Shown here: positions 41,338 through 50,294 of the stretch, in pieces
Layout of the letters: each line of letters opens with the position of its first letter
Position numbering within the stretch: position 1 is the stretch's first letter
Made by a program: the position numbers and the translations under genes
The notes under the pieces: generated by a model
Seen by the model: the letters and a program-made list of their open reading frames with translations, nothing else
Told to the model about the DNA's origin: nothing
Database searches by the model: none
Assembly: GCF_004138325.1 (NCBI RefSeq)
Contig: NZ_SBLB01000003.1
Location: 372,001 to 436,000, forward strand
Length of the DNA stretch: 64,000 nt
Direction: 5' to 3'
Source: Spirosoma sordidisoli
GTDB taxonomy: Bacteria > Bacteroidota > Bacteroidia > Cytophagales > Spirosomataceae

Positions 41338-44300
41338 TGCAGCCACTACCCCCTTCGCAGTACGGAAAGCCCGCAGCGGCTGCCAGCCCGGCCGACTCGC
41401 TGAGCTTCGGCGGTGATATGCCGCCCGTGCGCAGCAGCCCGCCCGCCTACAAACGCAACGATCCGCTGGTGGCTGGCGTCGCCAAAGCCATTGAGCAAAA
41501 CGGACTGGGCACCTACGACCAGGTGATGAACCGCTGGAACAATGCCGTTGCCAAAGGGCCGGACTACGTCGATCAGTTCATGCCCAAGCTCGAAGAGCTG
41601 GGCCGCATCGCCGGCACCGAAATCAACCGGGCGGCCTTTCTGCCGGGTGGGGCCGAGCGGCTGGCCGGCCCTAAGACCGCCCCGCCGTCCGAGCCGGGGC
41701 TGGCCGCCACCACGCGGGGCGTAGGCAAAGGCCTGTGGAACGGGCTAGTGTCGCTGGCGCAGGGCGTTGTTGAGCTGCCCGAGACGGTACTCGGGGCCGA
41801 GCGCGGCATCGAAGCCGGCATGATGGCCGCCGGTCAGGTGATCAGGGGCGACGTACCCCGCACCGCCGAAGGGTTCGGACAGGCCTTCGACGCGGCCGAC
41901 CAGCAGATCGGCCAGTCTTCACTCGGTCTGGGTAAGTCCGACGCGGTGCTGAACCGGTTACGCTCGGTCAGCGAGTTTATCAACAACGGACTCGAACAGG
42001 TGAAGTTCGCCGTCGATCCCAAGACGCTGCTGTCGTATAACGACGGCGTCGAGTGGACAGGTGCGCTGGACGAAGGCACCGGGGCGGCCCTGGGCGAAGG
42101 ACTCTTCACCGCCATCTCGGCAATGGCCCCCGCGCTGGGAGCCGCCAGGATCGGCCAGCTTCCCAAACTCATCCGGGCCGCCGAGCTGGCCGGTGATCTG
42201 GCCGAAGCGGGCGTCCTGACAGCTCGCCTGCGCCAGACGCAGATGGGCCTCTCTACGCTGTCGTCCACCGTTTCGATGGTTCGCCCCATCACCGAAGAAG
42301 CCAGGGCTGCTGGCCTCTCGCCTACCGAGACGAGCCTGTTTGCTGGCCTGCTGGCTCCCGTCATGGGGGTGATGGAAAGCCGGCTCGGCATCGAAAAGAA
42401 CTTTTTCGCGGGAGCCGGCCGCAGCATCCGCGACTCGGCCATCAAGGCGGGCCTCGCCGAACTGCGGGCGGGCGTCAGTGAAGCCTCGCTGCGTCAGGCG
42501 GCCAAATCCACCACCAACGCCCTGATGCGGGGCATCAAGGCGGCCCCGGCCAACATCCTCGAAGGGGTCATCAAAGAAGGGGTCTACGAAGAAGGGCTGC
42601 AGTCGGCGGGCGAAGAGTTCGCCAAGCTGATCTTCAACAACACCGTTGGGGCCAATGCCGCCACGGGCAAGGGGCAGTTCGACCAGTCCATGAACAGCGT
42701 GCTCAACAACATCATCGGCTCCATGTCGATGGGCGCAGCGGTGGGCGGCTTTCTCAATACGTTCCATAACTCGGGCGCGATGACGCCAACGCTCTTCGGG
42801 GCCATCGACCAGCGCATCCGCGAGGGTCAGGGCGTCGAAGACGTGCAGCAGTGGCTGAGTCCGATGCTGGACGGCCTGGACAGTCAGCCGAACCTATCGC
42901 CCCAGGCGCGGCAAGAGATACGCCAGAACGCGGCCGACCTCATCGACGTGGCCATGCGCTTCTCGCGCCTGCCGAACACGACCGCCTTTCAGCGGTATCA
43001 GTATTACGACATCACCCGCAATCACATCCCCGAAGTCAGCGGCCGGATCATGGCCGCCGAAGCGGTCGCCAACGAACTACCTGCCCTGCAGGAACAGTAC
43101 GCAGCGGCCCAGGGTGACGATAAGATCGACATTGCCGCCCGGATCGCCGAGATCAACGCGGCCCTGCCCGAAGGATACAGCGACAGCGAACGGGCCAAAG
43201 ATGACCGCCGGATGCGCTTTCTCACCGATCAGGTGGACGGACTGCTGACGGGCCGCCAGGCCACAGCCGTCTCGGAAGGGCTGGGCCATATCGACCGGCT
43301 GGACGTGGGGATGCTGGCCAGCGGACAGGGCGAGAACGGGCCCGTGTCCGGCTCTATCGTAGACATCTCCGCCGACGGTCAGCGGGTCACCATCAGCCAG
43401 CCGACCGAAGATGGTCAGCCGGACGTACCCGTCACCCTGCCCGCCGGTAAAGTCGTTGTGCGCAACGAAGCCGACATGGCTCCCCCATCGGTCAGCGTCG
43501 CCAATCCGCGCACCGTCGCCGAGGAGCCCGGCTTTGTCACCGCCGAGATCAAACCGCTGTCGGCTTACCAGCCCGGCGAGTTCGTCCGGCTGTCGGGCAT
43601 CGCCGACCCTATCCGCGTGGACGCCGTCAGCAGCGAGGACGGTCAGGTGCCGACGATCACCCTGGCGATGCCGGGTGAGGGCGGGGTTACGTCCCAGACC
43701 TACGACATGGAGCAGCTACTGAGCGACGCCGACAACGGCTTTATCGGCGGCTACGATCCCGAGCTGGCTCTGCAGCAGGAAGCCAACGCCCGGCGCGAGG
43801 CCCAGACCAACCAGCTTCGCGCCAGGCTGGAAGCCAAACTCAGCCCGACGACGGTAGCCGCCATCAACGCCCTGCCGGACGCGGCCCTGCTGGGTCGGCG
43901 CGACGGCTTCAAGGGGCGTACCGTGGCCGCCGACGAGCGGCCCCTGCGCGACTACATCAACTTCATCGCCGATCAGCGCGGCCTGACCGCTGCCCCCGCC
44001 AATGAAACAAACCCGACCAGTCCCTCACCCACGCCCGATTCGCCCCAGCCCGTATCCACGGCGGCCGATCCCCAGTCTATCCTGGAAAACGGGCCGGTAG
44101 CCTACGACCCCGAGAACGGCATCGTCCTGATCAACGGCCTGCCCTATACGCTGCCCGAGGGGCAGGTGCTGGCCGACGCCTTCGCCTACGACAAGAACGG
44201 CAAACTCTTCGGCGTGAAGCTGGTGGACAGCAAAGGTGTCGAGCGGACCATCCGCAAGGGCGATGTGCTTTCTGCCTTGCAGGTGCTCGATCTGCAGGCG

Positions 44301-47300
44301 CAGATGAGTGCGCTGCCGGGGCCGGTGGTTGGTCAGGCCATCGAAGAAGCCATCGCCGACACCCAGGCCGAAGCCGCCGAGTCGGCCACCGACCCCGACG
44401 CGCTGACGCCCGTAGGCCAGCAGCGCATGAACCAGGCTGTCGCCCTGTTCGACGCGGTCTATTCGTCGGATACGGTAGCGCAGATCGTGCAGGCGCAGGG
44501 TGAAGGCTTTACCGCCGATGAGATCGGCGCGGCCAGCTCGGTCGTGCAGTCGGTAGCGGCTCAGCTCGAAGCCATGCGCCCAGGCGACGGCCTGATCGCA
44601 TCCGACGCCGAGGTGCTGGGTCGCTATATTGACGAAAATATACCCGGCTTGTACCAGGTAAACGAAGTGCTTACCACGCTTTATGAATTAGCCCAAACCA
44701 ACAATGGAGAGTCCACAACCCCGGCCGGAAACCCCGCCGACAATACAGACCAGCCCGGTGCAGTGGCAGAACCCGGCCAGGGCCAAAGCGATCCGCTCCC
44801 TGCCGATGCAGGCGTTGCTGTTCAACCTGAACCGGCAGCTGCACCGCCTGCCGCCGACCCAACGCCAGCAGGTGCTGAGCCGGCTGTCGCAGTCGCTGGC
44901 AACGATCAGCCCGATGGTAGCGTTGCGGACGGAGCAGTTGCAGAACCAGGTGCGCCAGCAAATCCAGACGGCGGTACGGCTCCCGTTGGGAATCCGGACG
45001 CGCTGAACCAGCCCGTCTCCGACAGCGACTACCGCGCCTTCCGGCAAGACCCGTCGGGTTTCCTGCTCACGCCCGAACTGGCGCAGGGCATCGCCGACCG
45101 CATCCGCGAAGGCCGCTCCGACACCCGCGATCAGGTGATCTACCAGAACCGCCGGGCCGAGATTGACCCCCTCATCGCCCGTGGCCGGGGGCTGACGACG
45201 ACTCCGGCTACTCCCCCGTCCGGCATGGCTGACATCAACCTGGACGGCATGGACGCTACCGATCTCGAACTGGCCGCTGCCGAAAGCGGACGAGCAGCCA
45301 CGCCCCTGTCCGTGAGGTCTTCGACCGTGGAAGCTGCGGTGGGCATGGATGTGCAGGTGGGCCGCACCAACCCCTTCGAGGCCAAGATCATTGGCTTCAC
45401 CGAAGACGGGCAGGTGGTGGTGAACCGCGACCGACTGGGTAAGAAAGGTAAGTTCACCTACCCCCTCGACGCCGTGCGGGACGGGCGGGGCGTTCGCTCC
45501 CTGACGCTGCCGGCCAACATCCACGAAGCCAACGCAGCCGCCGTGGCCGCTCCATCTACCCCCTCGGTGGGTGAACCCGTCGCGGCCCAAAACGTTGCCG
45601 TCGAAGGCTACTACAAAAACTATACGCTGCCGGGAGCCGGCAAGAAAGGTTACCTCGTCCGCGTGGCGGCCCTGAACACCACCGCCGACGGCAAGGTCAT
45701 TGCCGACGTGTACGTCGTGGCTACCAAAGAACGCCGGTCGATCCTGGCCAGCAAGCTCATGGAAGCCAGCGAGGCCGAGCAGAACCAGGCGAAGGCACTG
45801 GTGGACAAAGCCATTCCCAAGCGGCTGCCGACGATCCGGGAGCAGCGGGTGCCCGACGGACGAACGCTGACATCTGACCCCATCGGCCGGGCCCGGCTTG
45901 AAGCGATGGCCAGCCGGCTCGGCAACGCCTTTCCGAGGGTGCGGGTCGAGATACTGTCCAACGAGGCCATGACCGAAGGCTTCGGCGAGGGGTTACTGGG
46001 CAGCGTTCGGGACGGGGTCGTCTACCTCAACGCCGACTACGCCACCGCCGACGCGCCCATCCACGAATTTGGCCACGTCTACACCACCCTGGCCAAAGCC
46101 GAGATGCCCGACCTCTACCAGTCGGGTCTGGACCTGGTGCGGGGCAGCGAGTACGAAAGCCGGGTGCGGGATACCTACGCCGGCCGGGGGCTCAGCGATG
46201 AGCAGCTACTCGAAGAAGCCCTGGTTACCGCCATCGGCGAACGCGGGGCCGCCATGACCCGGCCCACTATCGCTAAGCGGTTCGCCACCTGGCTGCGGGT
46301 GATGATGAAGCGGATCGGCGCGAAGCTGGGCCTGACCCTTTCGCCCGAGACGACCCTGGACGCCTTCGCCGACGCCCGTGCCGAAGAACTCCTCGCCGGA
46401 CTACCCCTCTCGCTGGCGACCAGTGAGCAGATCGGCGACCTGTCGGCGCAGCTGGACATGGCCCCCGACCGGGCCCGGCTGCACACGGGCCCACTGCCGG
46501 CGGTGATCGACAACAACTGGCTGGCCCAGCACACACTCAGTAAAGACCAGCAGGATCAGCTGCTGCAGTACGGCTGGGCGTCGCCCGACCCCGATACCGG
46601 GGAGATGGTGCGCGTCGCGCCCGACCTGGCCGCCCAGCAGGCCGACGTGGATACGGCCCGCCAACTCTACAAAGGCAAGCTGTATGCCGCCCTGCGCACC
46701 GCAGCCTACACGATGGACATCCGCAACCTCGCCCGGCTGGTGTACGGCGAGGGTAGCAAAACGGCCAAGAACCTGATCGGCCTGCTGGATGCGTCGCGCA
46801 ACCGCACGGCGGGTCTGCAGGTCATCAAGCACGACGCCCTCAACGCCCTCTACGAAACCGGCCGGGGGCTGACGACGCACCGCTCCCTGACGGCGGTAGA
46901 AGATGTGCCCCGATTCTCCACCACCGCCGTCGTCAACGGACAGGCGGGCAGTATCGACATTCCGGTGGACCGGGTGCTGACCATCGTGGCCCAGCACAAG
47001 ACCATCATGGCCAACACCAACGGCGGCAGGAAACTGGTGAACGGGGTAGAGACGCGCATTACCCCACCCGTCTTCGAGATGATCTCGCCCGACGACGACA
47101 CGCAGACGCTCAGCGTTGCGCTGAGTCTGGACGAGCTGCGCGACCTGGAAGCCCGCGTCGATGCCGACCCCACCCTGACGCAGATGCTGGACACCTGGCG
47201 GACGATGCGCGACGGCTTCGCCCCGGTGGTGGCCGACACCTACCAGACCTCGACGGGCGGCAGCCTGCGGCTCTACAACGAATACTTCCCCCTGCGCACC

Positions 47301-48974
47301 ATCCGCGACGAGAAAGAAATCAACCGGCGCAGTGTCAGCCAGACCGTTGAGGATGTTGGTCTGCTGCAAAGCCGCACGGGTATTCCGTCCCGGCTGATCG
47401 TAGAGCCCTTTACGGCGGTGGTGGAACGCTACGCTAGGCAGGCCGAAAGCTACGTGCAGTACCAGCCGGTGTACGCCGAGATGGAGCGGCTGCACGTAGC
47501 CCAGGCCAACGGCTATACCGGCAACCAGAAAAACTACTGGAAGTCGGTAGGGCTCGGCGGTACGGGCGGGCCGGAGTCGGCCTGGCTGACGGCGATGGAC
47601 CGGCTGGGCAAACCCCATGTCAGCCGCAACCAGTACGCGGTTTCTATAATGGGACTGAGTGTGGGAAATCTAATGAAGAGAGCGACCATTAGTCGGTTTG
47701 CTACTAACTTTTCAGTAGGTCTCAAACAGACCACTGGCTATATTGCAGCCTTTGGATCAGGTTTCATTGACAGTAAATACTTATGGACCGAGATGCCCCA
47801 CTACGGCAAGATGATCGGCGAGAGCTACGTACTCATCGGGCGGGGCGGCAAACCCGAGTGGTATAACGGCAGCCCGACCGACTTTGATCTGGCCGAGCAG
47901 GAGCTGCGTCAGGTCGCCCAGCTACCGGGCGGGGAAGCTGCCAACGTCCTGCTGTGGCGTCTGCTGGGCGAAGCCACGCCGGATGTTGACTTTGACACAT
48001 GGCAACAGTATAGTCAAAATCCGACCCGAACCAAGCGGATTGGTCAGAAAATGAGGGGCTTTATTGAAGAGTATGGATTGTCTGCCATTCAGCGGGCGGA
48101 CAAGGCCGTCGTGGCCTCTTTTTACCGGGCGGCACTGGCCCAGGCGCAGGACACCATGCCGACGGCTTCGCCCGAGGAGCATCGGCTGGACGCGGCCCGC
48201 CGGGCGGTGGGGGCTCTCTACTACTCCAACCAGACCTACGATCAGACCGACCGGGCGGCCATCCAGATGATTGACAACCCGGTGGCTAGAATGATGAATA
48301 TGTATCGGGGGCAGGCTGCCAAGATTTCCAACACCACTTACCAGCGTATTCTGGAAGCCGGCGCGGCTACCGACCCTACCCTCAAGGCGCAAGCCAGGGG
48401 TAGATTAGCCCTTCAACTGGGCTTGAACGCGGTCATTATTCCTGCCATTACCGCAGCCATCAATGCGCTGGCAAAGTACGTCAGAAACTTATTGGCCGAC
48501 GATGAAGAAAAGCGGAAAACAGAAACGGACGAATATTTCTGGGATGTGGCGTCACAGACGCTGTCCACGTACCTGCCGCCCATTGCCAATGAGCTTGTTG
48601 GTGGGGCAATTGCCACCCTGCAAGACAAGCCGTGGGCGGATGAGATGTTTACGGAGACCGGCCTCAATGGCGTTGGTAAGTTCTTTTTCCATGCCGTGTC
48701 CCTGATTCGATTTGTGGGGCCGTTCGGTGAGTTTAAAAATGAAGCCGACTACGAAAAGCAACTCAACAAAGAAATACAGAGTCTGCTCCGTTCGGGAGCG
48801 GAGGTGGGCGGCATTCCTCAAGAAGTTATTAGGCAGATTAATATTCAGATCAACAACCAACTACCGCAGAAGGCGATAAGAAAAGAGCCGACTAGCTACA
48901 CTGGGTTTGAAGTAATCAGTGGCGACGCCCCGACGGGTGGAGACCAGAAACGCATTCGCTCATCTCCCTACTAA
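41337..48974 (+). CDS. giant polyvalent cargo/internal virion protein with zincin domain (2545 aa)
   Basis: This is the largest gene here. Its middle has a zincin segment: APIHEFGHVYTTLAKAEMPD (H1576-E-F-G-H1580) and, 46 residues on, LLEEALVTAIGERG (E1626/E1627), as in large polyvalent phage proteins. The N-terminal ~480 residues and the last ~450 residues hold hydrophobic, Gly/Ala-rich helices (FATNFSVGLKQTTGYIAAFG at ~2121) that may cross membranes during DNA entry, like T7 gp16. A low-complexity Pro/Ala/Asp linker (about 1120-1225) overlaps another reading frame with better coding statistics. GC-poor patches appear in the 3' quarter (47.6-47.8 and 48.3-49.0 kb). Confidence 0.8.
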   Translation: MQPLPPSQYGKPAAAASPADSLSFGGDMPPVRSSPPAYKRNDPLVAGVAKAIEQNGLGTYDQVMNRWNNAVAKGPDYVDQFMPKLEELGRIAGTEINRAAFLPGGAERLAGPKTAPPSEPGLAATTRGVGKGLWNGLVSLAQGVVELPETVLGAERGIEAGMMAAGQVIRGDVPRTAEGFGQAFDAADQQIGQSSLGLGKSDAVLNRLRSVSEFINNGLEQVKFAVDPKTLLSYNDGVEWTGALDEGTGAALGEGLFTAISAMAPALGAARIGQLPKLIRAAELAGDLAEAGVLTARLRQTQMGLSTLSSTVSMVRPITEEARAAGLSPTETSLFAGLLAPVMGVMESRLGIEKNFFAGAGRSIRDSAIKAGLAELRAGVSEASLRQAAKSTTNALMRGIKAAPANILEGVIKEGVYEEGLQSAGEEFAKLIFNNTVGANAATGKGQFDQSMNSVLNNIIGSMSMGAAVGGFLNTFHNSGAMTPTLFGAIDQRIREGQGVEDVQQWLSPMLDGLDSQPNLSPQARQEIRQNAADLIDVAMRFSRLPNTTAFQRYQYYDITRNHIPEVSGRIMAAEAVANELPALQEQYAAAQGDDKIDIAARIAEINAALPEGYSDSERAKDDRRMRFLTDQVDGLLTGRQATAVSEGLGHIDRLDVGMLASGQGENGPVSGSIVDISADGQRVTISQPTEDGQPDVPVTLPAGKVVVRNEADMAPPSVSVANPRTVAEEPGFVTAEIKPLSAYQPGEFVRLSGIADPIRVDAVSSEDGQVPTITLAMPGEGGVTSQTYDMEQLLSDADNGFIGGYDPELALQQEANARREAQTNQLRARLEAKLSPTTVAAINALPDAALLGRRDGFKGRTVAADERPLRDYINFIADQRGLTAAPANETNPTSPSPTPDSPQPVSTAADPQSILENGPVAYDPENGIVLINGLPYTLPEGQVLADAFAYDKNGKLFGVKLVDSKGVERTIRKGDVLSALQVLDLQAQMSALPGPVVGQAIEEAIADTQAEAAESATDPDALTPVGQQRMNQAVALFDAVYSSDTVAQIVQAQGEGFTADEIGAASSVVQSVAAQLEAMRPGDGLIASDAEVLGRYIDENIPGLYQVNEVLTTLYELAQTNNGESTTPAGNPADNTDQPGAVAEPGQGQSDPLPADAGVAVQPEPAAAPPAADPTPAGAEPAVAVAGNDQPDGSVADGAVAEPGAPANPDGGTAPVGNPDALNQPVSDSDYRAFRQDPSGFLLTPELAQGIADRIREGRSDTRDQVIYQNRRAEIDPLIARGRGLTTTPATPPSGMADINLDGMDATDLELAAAESGRAATPLSVRSSTVEAAVGMDVQVGRTNPFEAKIIGFTEDGQVVVNRDRLGKKGKFTYPLDAVRDGRGVRSLTLPANIHEANAAAVAAPSTPSVGEPVAAQNVAVEGYYKNYTLPGAGKKGYLVRVAALNTTADGKVIADVYVVATKERRSILASKLMEASEAEQNQAKALVDKAIPKRLPTIREQRVPDGRTLTSDPIGRARLEAMASRLGNAFPRVRVEILSNEAMTEGFGEGLLGSVRDGVVYLNADYATADAPIHEFGHVYTTLAKAEMPDLYQSGLDLVRGSEYESRVRDTYAGRGLSDEQLLEEALVTAIGERGAAMTRPTIAKRFATWLRVMMKRIGAKLGLTLSPETTLDAFADARAEELLAGLPLSLATSEQIGDLSAQLDMAPDRARLHTGPLPAVIDNNWLAQHTLSKDQQDQLLQYGWASPDPDTGEMVRVAPDLAAQQADVDTARQLYKGKLYAALRTAAYTMDIRNLARLVYGEGSKTAKNLIGLLDASRNRTAGLQVIKHDALNALYETGRGLTTHRSLTAVEDVPRFSTTAVVNGQAGSIDIPVDRVLTIVAQHKTIMANTNGGRKLVNGVETRITPPVFEMISPDDDTQTLSVALSLDELRDLEARVDADPTLTQMLDTWRTMRDGFAPVVADTYQTSTGGSLRLYNEYFPLRTIRDEKEINRRSVSQTVEDVGLLQSRTGIPSRLIVEPFTAVVERYARQAESYVQYQPVYAEMERLHVAQANGYTGNQKNYWKSVGLGGTGGPESAWLTAMDRLGKPHVSRNQYAVSIMGLSVGNLMKRATISRFATNFSVGLKQTTGYIAAFGSGFIDSKYLWTEMPHYGKMIGESYVLIGRGGKPEWYNGSPTDFDLAEQELRQVAQLPGGEAANVLLWRLLGEATPDVDFDTWQQYSQNPTRTKRIGQKMRGFIEEYGLSAIQRADKAVVASFYRAALAQAQDTMPTASPEEHRLDAARRAVGALYYSNQTYDQTDRAAIQMIDNPVARMMNMYRGQAAKISNTTYQRILEAGAATDPTLKAQARGRLALQLGLNAVIIPAITAAINALAKYVRNLLADDEEKRKTETDEYFWDVASQTLSTYLPPIANELVGGAIATLQDKPWADEMFTETGLNGVGKFFFHAVSLIRFVGPFGEFKNEADYEKQLNKEIQSLLRSGAEVGGIPQEVIRQINIQINNQLPQKAIRKEPTSYTGFEVISGDAPTGGDQKRIRSSPY
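44704..45006 (+). CDS. candidate overlapping gene (100 aa) inside the giant cargo gene
   Basis: In the +1 frame the ORF starts MESPQPRPETPPTIQ and becomes an amphipathic helical protein (MQALLFNLNRQLHRLP, QVLSRLSQSLATISPMVALR). By hand count 87 of 100 codons end in G or C, typical of this element's real genes, whereas the host frame in the same bases has only 48 of 100 and encodes a Pro/Ala/Gly/Asp linker. That reversal suggests real coding history here: an overprinted gene or a pair of frameshifts. No homologue is known to me. Confidence 0.45.
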   Translation: MESPQPRPETPPTIQTSPVQWQNPARAKAIRSLPMQALLFNLNRQLHRLPPTQRQQVLSRLSQSLATISPMVALRTEQLQNQVRQQIQTAVRLPLGIRTR

Positions 48975-49036
48975 GGGTAGTATTCATAGCGGAGTGGCTT
49001 TTGGTGTGCGTTGCATCACTAAACGCCCCTTTACGT

Positions 49037-49408
49037 ATGTTGCAGGCTTGGTTTTTATTTGGAATCCTGTCCTTTTCGGTAGCAACGGCTTACCTATGGC
49101 AAGAGGGAGAGTTCAAAAAAATGAATCTATTTGATTTTTTTGACTACTCGTTTCCAGCAATTATGTACGGTCCAATTGGCTTTATTTATTTGCTGTATCA
49201 AATGCCAACGCCATACAACAAATACAAGAAGTATGGTGCAATGCTGGTAATTGTTTCCTTTCTATTTATTTCGGTAACTGAGGGAACGAAGGAGTTTATC
49301 GGCTGCGTGTGTAAAGATGGATGGAGAAGTCCCTCCACGGGGCGAGGCACTTGCTCTTGGCACGGAGGGATTGACTACTACGATTACAAGTACTGGTGGG
49401 ATAAATAA
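49037..49408 (+). CDS. membrane protein with Cys-rich DUF3761-like tail (123 aa)
   Basis: Three hydrophobic helices (MLQAWFLFGILSFSVATAYL, FPAIMYGPIGFIYLLYQ, YGAMLVIVSFLFISV) are followed by CVCKDGWRSPSTGRGTCSWHGGIDYY. That tail has the CrDG...GrG.CS.HGG pattern of DUF3761 (unknown function). The gene is AT-rich compared with the flanks. It directly follows the giant gene and is a likely moron. The ATG at 49037 is used; an upstream GTG or TTG would only lengthen it. Confidence 0.62.
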   Translation: MLQAWFLFGILSFSVATAYLWQEGEFKKMNLFDFFDYSFPAIMYGPIGFIYLLYQMPTPYNKYKKYGAMLVIVSFLFISVTEGTKEFIGCVCKDGWRSPSTGRGTCSWHGGIDYYDYKYWWDK

Positions 49409-49415
49409 GAGTCTT

Positions 49416-49829
49416 TTAGTCCTCAATGCGCTTCTCACGGTACTCAATGTATAGATCACCACCCAGCGCATTGAATAGATCACCCAGCGTCTTCAACCCC
49501 AACTTGCGCCTACCCTGTTCAATGTTGCCAATGACGGGAGCCGGATAGCCGATGGCCTCCCCTAGTTCGGCCTGAGTCATACCTCGAAGCTTCCTAAGGG
49601 ATGTGATCAGCTCCGGCATGGCGTCAGGTGTATTAGATAGCCGCAGCCCACCACCCGGCAGCAACTCACCCGGTATGTTGATCTCCTCTACTTCAAAGGC
49701 CGGCGTATCTACATTGTCGTTACTGGCTTCGCTTGACCAGCCCGGCCCACCCGACTGCATCCGGTCGGCTAAAGTGCTACCCTCGTCTATCGGGTCATCA
49801 ATATCTTGTTCTTCGTTTGGCTCATTCAT
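49416..49829 (-). CDS. XRE-type helix-turn-helix regulator (137 aa)
   Basis: Residues 75-124 form an XRE domain (LITSLRKLRGMTQAELGEAI, then a recognition helix PVIGNIEQGRRKLG). The first 60 residues are acidic and disordered, ending ELLPGGG. It may be a lysogeny repressor or an antitoxin-like protein. The gene is leftward, AT-rich and lies inside the rightward virion module, 23 bp from the excisionase-like gene, probably in one transcript. Confidence 0.8.
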   Translation of the reverse strand: MNEPNEEQDIDDPIDEGSTLADRMQSGGPGWSSEASNDNVDTPAFEVEEINIPGELLPGGGLRLSNTPDAMPELITSLRKLRGMTQAELGEAIGYPAPVIGNIEQGRRKLGLKTLGDLFNALGGDLYIEYREKRIED

Positions 49830-49852
49830 ACGCTAGTACGTCTTTTCTGTAT

Positions 49853-50134
49853 CTAATCCCTCCTATCTTCTTGCATCCAGGCCAACAATTCCGATGATTT
49901 AAACGAAAGTCTATTGCCCCTTTTAAAGTGAGGTATTTTTCGTTGAGCTACCAAAGCATAAACCCTAGCTCGGCTGAGCCTGGTAATCTCTGCTGCAGCC
50001 CGAATACCTATAATGTCGCTAACAGGACTAGGCGTGTTAGTCTGTTGGTATTCTTGCATCGCTAACTTAACAGCCGCGTTGATTATTTTGGTTAAATCCT
50101 CCACTCTGAGTGGCGATAATAATATATCGTGCAT
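49853..50134 (-). CDS. excisionase-like (HTH_17) DNA-binding protein (93 aa)
   Basis: The C-terminal half IGIRAAAEITRLSRARVYAL...IPHFKRGNRLSFKSSELLAWM is the MerR-like excisionase/HTH_17 fold (residues 42-88) used by Xis-type directionality factors in Bacteroidota elements. The N-terminal helix (residues 10-30) may dimerise. It could help excision by the distant integrase at 13.95 kb; with the XRE gene it forms a small leftward control unit. Confidence 0.78.
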   Translation of the reverse strand: MHDILLSPLRVEDLTKIINAAVKLAMQEYQQTNTPSPVSDIIGIRAAAEITRLSRARVYALVAQRKIPHFKRGNRLSFKSSELLAWMQEDRRD

Positions 50135-50155
50135 TGTTTTATTTTGTTTTGGTTG

Positions 50156-50180
50156 TCAACTAATATCAATTTAAATCAAC
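50156..50180 (+). promoter_or_regulatory. triple TCAAC-type box between excisionase and fibre genes
   Basis: TCAAC (50156), TCAAT (50166) and TCAAC (50176) are spaced exactly 10 bp, the longest run of the motif in the element. They lie between the leftward HTH genes and the rightward fibre genes and could act on either. Confidence 0.58.
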
Positions 50181-50241
50181 TATCTACGCAACCATAATGA
50201 TCGACTGGATAGTTCCCCGTTTGGCATTTGTTGAAAATCTT

Positions 50242-50260
50242 TTGACAGGGGGGCTGTCAA
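50242..50260. repeat. 7-bp inverted repeat TTGACAG-GGGGG-CTGTCAA
   Basis: TTGACAG at 50242-50248 is mirrored by CTGTCAA at 50254-50260 around five Gs, in the gap before the fibre gene at 50295. It may be an operator or leader hairpin; no T-run follows. Confidence 0.45.
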
Positions 50261-50294
50261 CATAGCCGGGGCGCGGGCATCTAGTTTTGCTTCC

